From: Paralvinella palmiformis
Lineage: Eukaryota; Annelida; Polychaeta; Terebellida; Alvinellidae
Direction: 5' to 3'
NCBI GenBank assembly: GCA_025642065.1
Contig: JAODUP010000414.1
Span: forward strand, 197,501-261,500
Length of the DNA stretch: 64,000 bases
Position numbers and translations under genes: made by a program. Position 1 is the stretch's first letter, and the number at the start of each line of letters is the position of its first letter. The notes under the pieces were generated by a model. That model saw nothing but the letters and a program-made list of their open reading frames with translations. It was not told the origin of the DNA and ran no database searches. Shown in pieces: positions 11,971 to 22,633 of the stretch.

Positions 11971-12295
11971 CTATCTCTCTCTCTCTCTCTCTCTCTCTGA
12001 GTGTGTGTGTCTGTCTGTATGTTTGTCTGTATGTCTCTATCTCTCTCTTCGTGTGTGTGTGTGTGTCTGTCTGTCTGTCTGTCTTTTGCTGTGTGTCTCT
12101 CTCTCTCTCTCTCTCTCTCTCGTGTGTGTGTGTGTGTAAGTGTGCGTCAGCCAGTCAGTCAGTCTGTCTGTTCTTACCAATGTTTTTGACGCACGAATTC
12201 AGGTTGATTATAAATAAATTATTTTATAATTTGGATGATTATAAACACGGAATGGCGTCATGTTAAAACTGACAATACCTGTTAAGTCTCTCCAG

Positions 12296-12384
<89 letters not shown>

Positions 12385-12432
12385 TTAGATGATGACGATG
12401 ATTGATGATGATGATGATGATGATGATGATAA
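11971..12432. repeat. CT/GT/CTGT cluster and (TA)n(GA)n(GAT)n
   Basis: Alternating (CT)n, (GT)n and (CTGT)n tracts fill 11978-12140. (TA)n at 12299-12346 then (GA)n at 12350-12381 are followed by (GAT)n at about 12400-12430. The 12140-12298 segment shows no gene. Confidence 0.9.
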
Positions 12433-12774
12433 TAATAATCAAAATCTTACGCATGCTCTATTAAGGTAATTGGAGATATTTTACATTGTGGAAGATAATT
12501 GATAAATAAAGAGAAAACATTTATAAAAACACAATAAACCATCCCTCATTAAATATAGATAACATTTTAATTATTAATCAGACATAAGTTTTGTTAAATG
12601 AGAATCTTCTTATTGTTGTATTCCAACATTCAACTTCCGCAACATCACAATCTGACTTTGCTTGTCTAGGGAGACTCGCGCATTTTTTTTAAATTATAAT
12701 TAAAATTTAATTTATCAATGTATGACCTTGACTTAGGGTGAAGGTCAATGGACATTTTCGCGGCTGGGTGGGCG

Positions 12775-13400
12775 AATGATTTACTGGTTGATCGGTAGAC
12801 CGTTTACTTTTGGGTGGAACTACCGTTTACTGGCAGGTTGAAAGGCCACGCGCTCGGTTGATAGATCAAGCTTTTAATGGTGTGGCTGGAGAAACCGTCC
12901 ACCTGCAGGTTGATATACCCTTTATAGGTAAAGTTGAGGGGCTTCTGAATAGATCAACCTTTTACCGGAGGGTAGAGAAACCTTTTATTTGGTTGGAATT
13001 TAGAACCTCTTCCTGTTGGGAACGTAAACATTTTACAGTTGGGTAGATAAACCTTTTACTGATTTAGTAAATAAACCTTTCATTGGTTAGAACATAAACA
13101 GTTTACTATTAGGCGTGGATAAACCTTTTATTAGTGGTGAGATTGACTCCTTTTCATGATGGGAATGTAAACATTTTCCTGTTGGGTAGACAAACCTTTT
13201 ACCGGAGAGTAGATTGGCCCTTTTTGATAGCGTGTAAACGGGCCTTTTACTTCCGAGTTTATAGACCCCCCTCTCCCTCTTTTGCTGAGTAGAGGGTAAT
13301 AAGGATGTTTACAGCTTATTAGGTAAGCCCTTTTGTTGGTAGTCGGATAGACCTTTTTACGGAAAGGTAGATAGACATTTTTGCTGGTGGATGAATTCCC
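12775..13400. repeat. Degenerate minisatellite of GGTAGATAAACCTTTTACT type
   Basis: Units of roughly 30-40 bp, each with GGGTAGA(T)AAACCTTTTACT or a variant such as TAGACCTTTTTACGG, recur about 15-18 times over 600 bp with many substitutions. It is an old, decayed array. No conserved frame. Confidence 0.7.
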
Positions 13401-13894
13401 ATTTTCGCTGCTGCACGGAGCGATATCCAGATTGCCAGAGATCCTCGCCGCTAGGGGCGCTATCGGTCAAATCCAGACAAGAATTATCTAGCTTTACTGT
13501 GCGGTGGGGGAGCCACCGTCGGCGCTAAGTGGTCCGTCGTCCTAGGTGGCGCTGTCAGATAATCAGTGATTGAGCACCGGCCGGTCGTATTTGCATATTC
13601 ATAAGCTGCTGATGAACGAGATGCGCACGCATTCCGTCGTAGGACGCATACAAGAAGTTCTCCGCTGTTCCGGTGCGGAGTTATTTACATAATCGAGTCT
13701 ACCAGTTTATTTATGTACGACGCAGTCTGGATTCTCGGGACGTTTTCTGCGATTTCGCGCTTGAACTGTGCACTCTCTGTGTACGCACGCGCGCGTGCGC
13801 GCATGGGCGTTTCAGGAACAGGACCGAATGCATTGGCACGAAGAATCACAAATCGTCATCAAATTAATGAACATTTTAAGACGATTTCAGATGC

Positions 13895-13965
13895 TCGAAT
13901 AGCACAGCGGGTAGAGCGTTTCTCTGGAAACCTCAACCGTAGGATTCGAATCCCAGAGATGACCG
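13895..13965 (+). repeat. tRNA-like SINE head
   Basis: An A-box-like TAGCACAGCGGGTAGAGCG and a B-box GATTCGAATCC lie about 40 bp apart. Clean acceptor-stem pairing is not seen, so this is a SINE head or decayed tRNA rather than a tRNA gene. A second SINE body follows at 14061. Confidence 0.5.
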
Positions 13966-14060
13966 TGTTTGTGGGATTTATCCCCGAGGAAACATCCTTA
14001 TGTGTCATCAGTTTGACGCTCTCTCTCTTTCGATTGATCGATCGATCGATCCATCCATCC

Positions 14061-14185
14061 ATCGGATCACTACCACCCGAGTTCGAATCTTGGCATGGGC
14101 ATATCTGAAGGGTGTTTCATCTTTGACTTAGCTTCATTACATTGGGAGGTCGCTCAGCCCATTTAGCCATAACTTGTTGTGGCCT
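14061..14185 (+). repeat. SINE of the ATC-tailed family (partial)
   Basis: Contains the family landmarks in order: ACTACCACCCGAGTTCGAATC, GGGCATATCTGAAGGGTG, TTTCATCTTTGACTTAGC and GGTCGCTCAGCCCATTTAGC. The 5' part of the head is replaced by a (GATC/CATC) tract, and the tail is missing. Confidence 0.8.
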
Positions 14186-14949
14186 ACCTGAGGCCAGTTC
14201 GGTCTCGGGAACGAATATTTCATTATACGTGGCCTGCCTGCCCGGAAACATGGCTGCTCGAGTCTTGTTAAGGCCAAATTACTGCCAATTTTAGTTCGCT
14301 TTTATCGTCAATTTATAAGGCAATTGTTATTTGTCTGTCTGTATTATATAATTTAAACTTAATCGACGTTCACCTGACAACAGACAAATTGTTTAACAAG
14401 TTTACATTCCACGCAATAAAATGCATTATCTGCGAAATCTATTGTAAAACACTTGTACAATATAGCTGGCCCGAGTGAGTGAGTGAGTGAGTGTAATATT
14501 TGTTTGTAGTAACTAACGCTGATTCATAAATTAAACCATAAAAGCCTCTGGTTTTCGTCGCAAAACACGAATCACGTGACAACAAGTCAGGTGACTGTGT
14601 AGTTTGATCAATGTCCACCAGGGGACTATCCATTAGAGTTGACCAATCAGCTGTCGTTCTGTTACCATGACGATAATAATGCTCATGGGAGACTGGCCAA
14701 TTAGAACACTAATTACAAAATATGATACAATTGTCTTATGTGGTAGTCGACTCCTGTATTAACAGGTAGACATGCTGTAACTGGACAGACAGGCAGGGCA
14801 GACAGGCATACAGACAGGCAGGCGTATTACCTGATGGACTGGTAAAATTATAGACAGGCGAGGATATTGGTACAGTGGAAGATTGAATGAAATATGCTGT
14901 GACATAGGTAGATAAGCAGATATGTGGTTATATAGGTAGCGCGATAGAC

Positions 14950-14950
<1 letters not shown>

Positions 14951-14995
<45 letters not shown>

Positions 14996-15191
14996 GCTGG
15001 CTGGCTGGCTGGCTGGCTGGATAAATGGCTAGCTGGATGGATGGGTGAGTGGGTGGGTGGGTGGGTATGTGTTGGATGAATGGATGGATGGAAGGCATTA
15101 CTGAAGTATACAGTAGTTATCTTTCAATTACTAAAATAAAATGTAAACGAGGATTCAGGGTGCACACACACACACACACACACACACACCG
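14951..15191. repeat. TA, GGCT, GGTG and CA microsatellites
   Basis: (TA)n at 14951-14992, (GGCT)n at 14994-15020, GGAT/GGTG units to about 15090, and (CA)n at 15164-15190 followed by C-rich sequence. Confidence 0.9.
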
Positions 15192-15714
15192 CCCTCCCCC
15201 CACCCCCCGAATTGAGGGAGTGAAATAAAGAGAGAGAACAGATTATGTTTTATGGCGATAGTTCTACAATCAGTTTGGCAATTAATTATTGCGCAGCTGG
15301 ACCTGACCAGCTGCTCTATTCGGAGAGCTGCCGTGCCTGCTCGCCAGCTGTATCCTGTCACCTTCCGTATTTTGTCACAAACACCATCGAGGTAGAATAA
15401 ATACAGCTTTATGTGGCGGGGGTCATTAAGGTCAACGAGGTCAGCGAGGTCATTGGATGTACGCCTTAGCAAACGTGTCTTGGCTCCGGAATGATAACTA
15501 TCGTCATTAGCCCATCACTCGGTAATTGGCAGATCCAGAACACATGTTCTCCCGCCGTCATTGATCCTGAAGGAAATGTTTAGCCGAGTAGTCATTGGCT
15601 GGTAACATTTGGCTCTGAATCCTTAGAGGTAGTAAATGTTTAGTTTCGAAGGACTTTGAGCGTAAGATGATCATTCTAAGGATTTTATACTTGGGGGAGG
15701 TTGAGGACTGTACG

Positions 15715-15935
15715 GTGATATGAGCAATGTTCAGTGATATGATCAATTTTCAGTGATATGAGCACTGTTCAGTGGTTTGAGCACTGTATAGTGATTTAAC
15801 CATGTACAGTGGTTTGAGCACTGTATAGTGATTTAACCATGTACAGTGATTTGAGCACTGTACAGTAATTTTAATACTGTACAGCGAGTGATTCGAGCGC
15901 GGTAGAATGATTTGAGCACTATGCAGTGATTAGAT
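15715..15935. repeat. 20-bp minisatellite around CAGTGATTTGAGCACTGTA
   Basis: About ten or eleven units of roughly 20 bp contain CAGTGATATGAGCACTGTT or close variants, some read as CAGTGATTTAACCATGTA. Pairs of units (40 bp) repeat as a block between about 15765 and 15860. Confidence 0.85.
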
Positions 15936-17716
15936 TAGTGCGTTGCAAATATCCATTTCTGGTTTCGAGACCAACTCATACTTGTACTTGTGGGATGTGT
16001 TCTTAGAGAGTCGCTAAGCCTACAACTTCCCCATTCCATCACTCCACTACTGATGCCGAGAACGATGATATTTCTATCCGACGGATTATAGTTCACTAAT
16101 CGACGATAGTCCATCACAACGCCACCTGGCGACTTTCCTCTAGGAATAATAATTCAGGTACTGATTTTGTCAATTTTTGGTCGCGCCATTTAAAACAAAA
16201 TCTTTGACAGACGAAGGAGACCCAAAACAAAAAAAAGATTTTCGAATATTTAATGATGGTTAATAGATTTTTACCAGAAATGGCTGTTTTGATACGATGT
16301 CTGGAACACTGATCTGATTAAAAGGATTAAGAATGAATTTCAGTCTCTCTCGTTTTAATATCGCAGCGATAACAATCCTGGTTTCGGGGCCCGGGATATT
16401 ATTTACGATTGGTCGAGTGTATCGTTGACTAATTAGTAATCCTCGCTACAGGGCGCTCGATCTCGTCATTGGTGCCCGGAATTTATTTTTCGGTTCGTAA
16501 TTTTCCCCTCGTTGCCTCGCTGGTAGAAAACCATGACCGGGTACTCATCTATTCTGGGCCAGTGAACAAGTGAATATATGCAATATAAGCAGCTCGTTGG
16601 TGGATTCGAACTGCAGTTCAAGCTCATATTGGTACCCCTCTATACCACTGTGCTGCGACAGAACTCGGCTAATCGTGTGGCTAGTCACCATAAACAATTC
16701 GCGCCGAATCTACTAAAGTTTTCGATTTCCCCCAAAAATCCCCCCCCCCACATCCGAACAACAACAACAAATAAATAAAGAAGCAATTGTTCAGCCAAAT
16801 GCATTTAAAAGCGACCCTGGAGAAGTAATTCATTCAGGGGAGCTACTGTAAACTCTATAATATTGTCACAACATGAATTGGGGATATTTTCACGAGGTCT
16901 TCAAAACGACTACGTTTAATGTGGTTGCTTCAGTTTATATTTAATTTCTCTCATTAGGATACTCACCCCCCCCCCCCCCGGTCTCTGGTATCAATTAAAA
17001 TGTGGCCAATATTAAATAAATCAAAACGATAAGATTTACTGTACGCGAATATATGCGTATTTACAGTAAAAACAAATTTCTCGTAGTAAACGCGTCTTTT
17101 AACAGTCAGAAAATTGGGAATCAATCTCTCCGCCGTAACAATTAATTACTAAATCGTGGTAGATTTATTTATTTTCACCATAATTGCATCAGATGTTGGA
17201 AAAGCCTTTCAGCGGCTTGGAAACCTATCTACTATTATACAGGTGCATATCAGCGCCATCTGACGAATAATTTTGGATGAGGTACCCCATCATCGACGCA
17301 TGATTAGAATGTTTTTATAGGGCTGGGTCAATGAATGAATGTGTGAGATGGGCAGCCAGTAGATAGATTTAAGCCGAGCTTCATCCGTAAGTGAATTCTG
17401 CGCTCTACCACTGAGCCAACAACCGCCGCGGTTAGTAATTACTCTTCCGTGTGACTGTACAGTGAATGGGTTTTCCGTTCCTCTGTGACGGCAATTCCAA
17501 TATTGACACTTCCGGTTTCGTTTTTCATTTCCAAAACCAAATGTAAAGAATTAATTGAAAAGCAGAAGTGTTTAGTCTGGATATGACCTTTCATGTAGGT
17601 GTCACAGGAATAGGATAATTGTACACTTACATCAGCCATCCAAGGTCATAATACCATACCTATATAATCCGTTCCATGAGGAGCATTAGTTACCTAGGAT
17701 ATAAACGTCCAGGTTT
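15936..17716. other. No gene seen
   Basis: Mixed-composition sequence with poly-C runs at 16741-16749 and 16966-16979. Scattered B-box-like words (for example GATTCGAAC near 16603) suggest decayed SINEs. No exon is recognisable. Confidence 0.4.
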
Positions 17717-17757
17717 GAGTGAGTGAGTGAGTGAGTGAGTGAGTGAGTGAGTGAGAT
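17717..17757. repeat. (GAGT)n tetranucleotide array
   Basis: About ten uninterrupted GAGT units. The same tetranucleotide forms arrays at 14474-14491, 31976-32036 and 37464-37489. Confidence 0.9.
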
Positions 17758-17825
17758 TTTGTTCAGGCTCGGTACTGTTCGTGCCTACGACATACGGTCG
17801 ACGATCGACTCCCTGTGGAAATGAG

Positions 17826-17905
17826 ATGATTGGATGAAACATCCAAAAGACCCTGGTAACAACTGGGATTCGAACCATGACCTCCAACTCTATAGCGCAC
17901 TGCAC
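17826..17905 (-). repeat. SINE remnant
   Basis: On the - strand, a B-box-like GGTTCGAATCC core is followed by GGATGTTTCATCC, the middle of the SINE family found elsewhere in the window. Both ends are degraded. Confidence 0.45.
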
Positions 17906-18231
17906 TCACAACTGTACTGCGTCAGTTCACTCACAGTTAAAATTAGAAACATCAATCGGCGGATTCGAACCCAGAATATTTTATATTCCAAACTAGAACT
18001 TTACTAATGTTAGCTTCCAGTAGAGTTGACCTTTGTGCTGGATGCTGGAGATCCCCAAGGGATGGACGTGGAACAGACGCTCACTTGGAAATAAATAATA
18101 ATACCTCCAGAATAACAATACTGCTTATTTAAAATAATTAAAACAATATTTAGAACACAAGATTAGGTTAGGGGATGTGTAGAGTTAAGAAAAAACATCG
18201 ATCCTCGTTCCAGGGCCGGAAATGGCCCGGT

Positions 18232-18535
18232 TTCTCAATCATAAGGGATGTTTTGGAAAGATACCAATCCCGATTACTGGGCCTGATTTATCATTCACCA
18301 GATATAGAATATGAGAGTTCGCAATCCTGGTTACGAGGCCCCAAGATTTTATTTACATGGTTTCTCAGTTATATCGCATTAGGTTTGAGAGCTAGCAATC
18401 ATTGTTACGGAGTCTCACATCCAACCTATATGGGATGTTCTGGAAAGATAGCAATCCCAATTATTGGGCCTGATTTATTATGTACCGGATGTCGCAATCC
18501 TGGTTACGGGGCCCCGAGATTTTATTTACAGGGTC
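18232..18535. repeat. Diverged direct duplication
   Basis: GGGATGTT(T/C)TGGAAAGATA then CAATCCC and GGGCCTGATTTAT occur at 18245 and 18432. GCAATCCTGGTTACG then GATTTTATTTAC occur at 18321 and 18494. The offsets (187 and 173 bp) show a duplication followed by an indel of about 14 bp. A 174-codon open frame across 18175-18699 is a by-product of this repeat and matches no family. Confidence 0.7.
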
Positions 18536-18942
18536 GAAGAGGCAGCAATTCTGGTTACAAAATATTCGATCCTAGTTTGAATTTGTGGATCTTGGTTTAT
18601 CAAACTTTAACAGCATCGCGTTTATATTACGATGTGCCATCTAATTATGAGGCGCTATTCCAAATAGAGAGATCAGTCAATCGTTCGTCACGTAGCTAAA
18701 TAGGACACCCCGGGAAATCCTCTCAATCACCCCCCCCCCCCCCCCGCCCATCCGCTGCCGAAGGATCAACCGAGAACTGACAGTTCCTCGAGCAAACAGA
18801 ATTAAAATCATTTCCCCTATCGATTTCGAATAAATACGACGCGCGTGATATTTTCATTCGGTTTGGAAAATAATGACAACCTAGACAGCATCGAAACGTA
18901 TTAAAACGGGGACGGGATACAGATAGCTAAATAAATATTGAT

Positions 18943-20193
18943 AGATAGATAGATAGATAGATTGATTGATTGATAGAAGGGGATATTTACGTCAACGAAC
19001 GCTAACTGAGACATTTATTCGCTCGATCTGGATCGCGACTAGGATTTAACTAACAGAAACAGACATCCTTCGGATAACATTGCCAAATGATAGACAATCA
19101 ACCAGCCCCCTTCCATCGCATCGTATTCTATCCCCGTGCGGTGGCTCCCTCTAGTATCCCTCCCGTCTACAGCGCCCTCTCCCGTCGTGGTCGACTCCCA
19201 CCGATAAACACTTCACTTCAGCCTCACCGTTATTCTGATTTCATCACCATCTGGCGCCGCCATCTTAGAGCGGGATGAACCCACCCCACGTGACCCGGCC
19301 TTAATGAAGGTTAAACTATCGTGTGAGGACAGTCGTTAAAGCATTTTGGTCTCCGGCATTTCTGCGCCGCTCCGTCTTTGTTTTCGGGGATTAGTACGCC
19401 CTTGTCTCGGGCGGTTCTATTTCCCATCTTGATCACCGCATTGTGCCCACGTGGCCCGGGGGCCGGATGTAAACAATGCGCCCGCTTGATGAGCGATATT
19501 TCGGCGGATGGATGGATGGATGGATGGCGGGTGTAGATGAGGGGTTGCGGGTTGGAGCCGCTCTCCGAGGGGGGGGGGGTATTTCACGTATTGCGTGGAT
19601 TTCGATGTATCGTTGTATAAGGAAAGGTTATATAAGCTGTAACCCGGGGAGGTACTTTGGGTTTGGGGAAGAAGAATGATTGGGATGGGTCTCCGTTTAC
19701 TGGTGTGTGCGTGTGTGTGTGTGTGTGCGTGTGTGTGTGTGTATAATTAGATCCTTATGTACAGACAGACAGACAGACAGACAGACACTGTGCTGGCAAT
19801 TCAATTATCTTTATAACACACACATCCTTTCATCTTATCAACACAAAAATAAATAAACATGTCGAAATCATACCATCATCATCACCCTCCCCCTCCTCCA
19901 ACTCATCTTACCTTATCCCCCCCCACCCTCCTCCGCACTTTCTCCCATTTCATTATTTCCGAAATCATTCTAGAATCCAAAACCAAGTCACTACGGCCTC
20001 GTCACATTCGTACCCCATAACATCGTCCACTCACCCCATCCCCTCCTCCTTTCCCCCGTCATCGACGTGACTCCTCGCCGTTCTCGATTACGACTCGATG
20101 ACGTCACACGTCGCCGCTCGCCAACGCCCGACGGTGGCGCCGTCCGCCGGGTGCCGTTATTTACACACTGATTTTGTCCATTCTGTCTTGCAG
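18943..20193. other. No coding exon seen upstream of the NALF exon
   Basis: (GATA)n at 18940-18962, GGAT units at 19505-19526, (GT)n at 19702-19742, (CAGA)n at 19762-19787, and pyrimidine-rich sequence from 19870 to 20190 leading into the splice acceptor at 20193. Confidence 0.5.
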
Positions 20194-20359
20194 GAGGCGT
20201 ACAAGAATTGGGTATGTTCCAAGACGATACCCTACTACCACGAGGACACCCAACTGGAGCCGTGTCCGAGGTACTGCGAGCTGGTCGAGAACAGATGTCC
20301 ATATATAAAACCCCACCTACTGGACACGTACGCCGGGGAACAGACGTTTATATGCCGAG
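20194..20359 (+). CDS. NALF-like exon with the conserved cysteine core
   Basis: Acceptor TTCTGTCTTGCAG ends at 20193 and donor GTGAGA starts at 20360. The exon is 166 nt, starting in phase 0 and ending after codon base 1. Cysteine spacing (VC, PC, YC, RC, IC) follows the family pattern. Without splicing, the frame stays open to 20667 through a GTC-rich repeat. Confidence 0.87.
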
Positions 20360-22052
20360 GTGAGAACATGGCGGCGTCGATGTCACTGTCGACGTCGGTC
20401 GACAGTGACGTCGACGTCAGCGTCGGTAGCTGTTACAGCGTCGGTGTTGATGTCAATGGCAGTGAGTGTGAGTGTGTGTGTGGGGGGTGTGTCCATATCA
20501 ACGTCGAAGATAGCTATATCGGCGTCAGTGTGTCATTGTTGGTGTCGTATCTTCACATGGTGCCATCATCGTCGATGTCGGCGTCAGTGTCATTGTCCGT
20601 GTCAGCGTCAATGGCTGTTTCTGGAAGAAATCGGGGAAATTCGTCATTCGTTGGACTCAGTAGATGAAATAATAATTGTATGTGCGTGTGTGTGTGTGTG
20701 TGTGTGTGTATGACCCTTTTATTTATTTACCTGTCTATCTACCTGTCTATCTGTGTCTATGTGTGTCTGTCTATCTGTCTGTTTGTATGTCTGTCTGTCT
20801 TTCTGTCTGTCTGTCTGTTTTTCTGCGTCTGTATGTATGTCTGTCTCTCTCTCTCTCTCTGCCTCTCTCCCTATCTATCTATCTATCTATATGTCTGTCT
20901 GTCTGTGATAATAGCCACATTTACCATATAACAACAACAACACACCAAACTACTTGTTTAATTCCAATCGACACAATAAATAACGACAAATATATTACTG
21001 GACGTTCAGTCTGAGACACAAAATATACAAATCTCCGTCCTTCAGCAATATTTATAATACGTCCACGATACCTCACAGGAAACCGGATATATATAACAGG
21101 CTCGAACCTGGCAGTCACCGGATCAGGGTGGGTGGGGGGGGGGGAATCAATTCTGAACGTGTCTAGGATCCATGGTTTGCTTAGACGTTTTGATTGGTGT
21201 AAGGACAATAGCCCTACATAAGGGGATTAACCCTACAGAACCCTAAAGACAATTTGAAATTTGTCGCCTCACTTTACCCCCGATTGATGTATGTGGTGTT
21301 GCTTAGTTTGTTCGTTCGTTGTTGTTGTTGTTGTGCTTGTTGTCGTTGTTGTTTTGGTTAGATTGATATGTAAACAATTTGTTTTATTTATCTAATCCGG
21401 AAGTCTTTTTTTCTTGATGTCATTCTCATATTCAGAAGGATCCACGCTTTAAAGACCGAGACCATTAGAATAAATGGATCTTTTTCCGTCGATCAATGTT
21501 TACATTTTAGCAAGTGCCCGGATGCGATAACCGTTTCCATATTCATGAACTACCACAACCGGAAACGAGTGTTCCCGAAGATGACGTCACCTATGGAAAA
21601 GCCCCCATTTCTATTTTCGTTTCGAGTGTTGGCCCTAACATATGTTTCCTCCTTCCCCGGTGTTTTGTTGTACAACATTTTACCACATTCCCACGCCGCT
21701 TACCCCGTTTCCGCCGATGGCGTCCTATAGGAGAGATTCCCCATGTACTCCTAATTTGCATACAAACGCCAAGAAAACGCTTCGTATCACTAGCAGGTGT
21801 CATCCTGTCGGCGTAAATAAAGATTAATGGACATTAGTGCCGATCCTGATATAACATTCATTCATTAATCTGACCAGGACCTCTAAGTGGCCGAGCTGGT
21901 ATTGCGGTTAGCTTCTAGCATCCGGGTTCAAATCTTGACCGGCCTACGTCTGAAGGATGTTTCATCTTTCATTTCCACTCATCGCATTCGAAGATTGCCT
22001 GGCCCATCTAGTCTACCATAATATGGCCGTTGAACGGTAACGTTAATGACAT

Positions 22053-22096
<44 letters not shown>

Positions 22097-22350
22097 TGTC
22101 CGGGAGGGCGGGATATGTCCAGCCAGCCATTTGTAAGCATTGATTACATGTAATCAGAACAAGAAGCCTGTATTAAGATATGTTCTGATTGCTCTCGGCT
22201 CGTGTTTCTCTGTCTTACAGAGGCTAAGGTCTGGATGACTGCTATGAACAGTGTCAACAACAGACCATTCGTAATGGAACACACACACACACACACACGG
22301 GGGGGAGACAGACAGACAGAGACAGACAGAACGACACACATATCCAGAGA

Positions 22351-22381
<31 letters not shown>

Positions 22382-22586
22382 GCGCGCGCGCAGATATATA
22401 TATATATATATATAAACTCACACAAACAGACAGAAACACGCTGATAGACACACACACACACACACACACAGGGGGGAGACAGACAGACAGACAGACACAC
22501 ATATACACAGAAACACAGACAAACACACACAAACACGCAGACAGACAGACACACAGACACACATTTTCTCTCTTTCTCTCTCTCTC

Positions 22587-22633
<47 letters not shown>

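Noticed and set aside
13895..13965. tRNA gene
   Set aside because: Has A- and B-box-like sequences but no clean acceptor stem; similar heads occur fused to SINE bodies.
18175..18699. 174-codon open frame on the + strand
   Set aside because: Explained by a diverged direct duplication; no domain, and no splice or start context.
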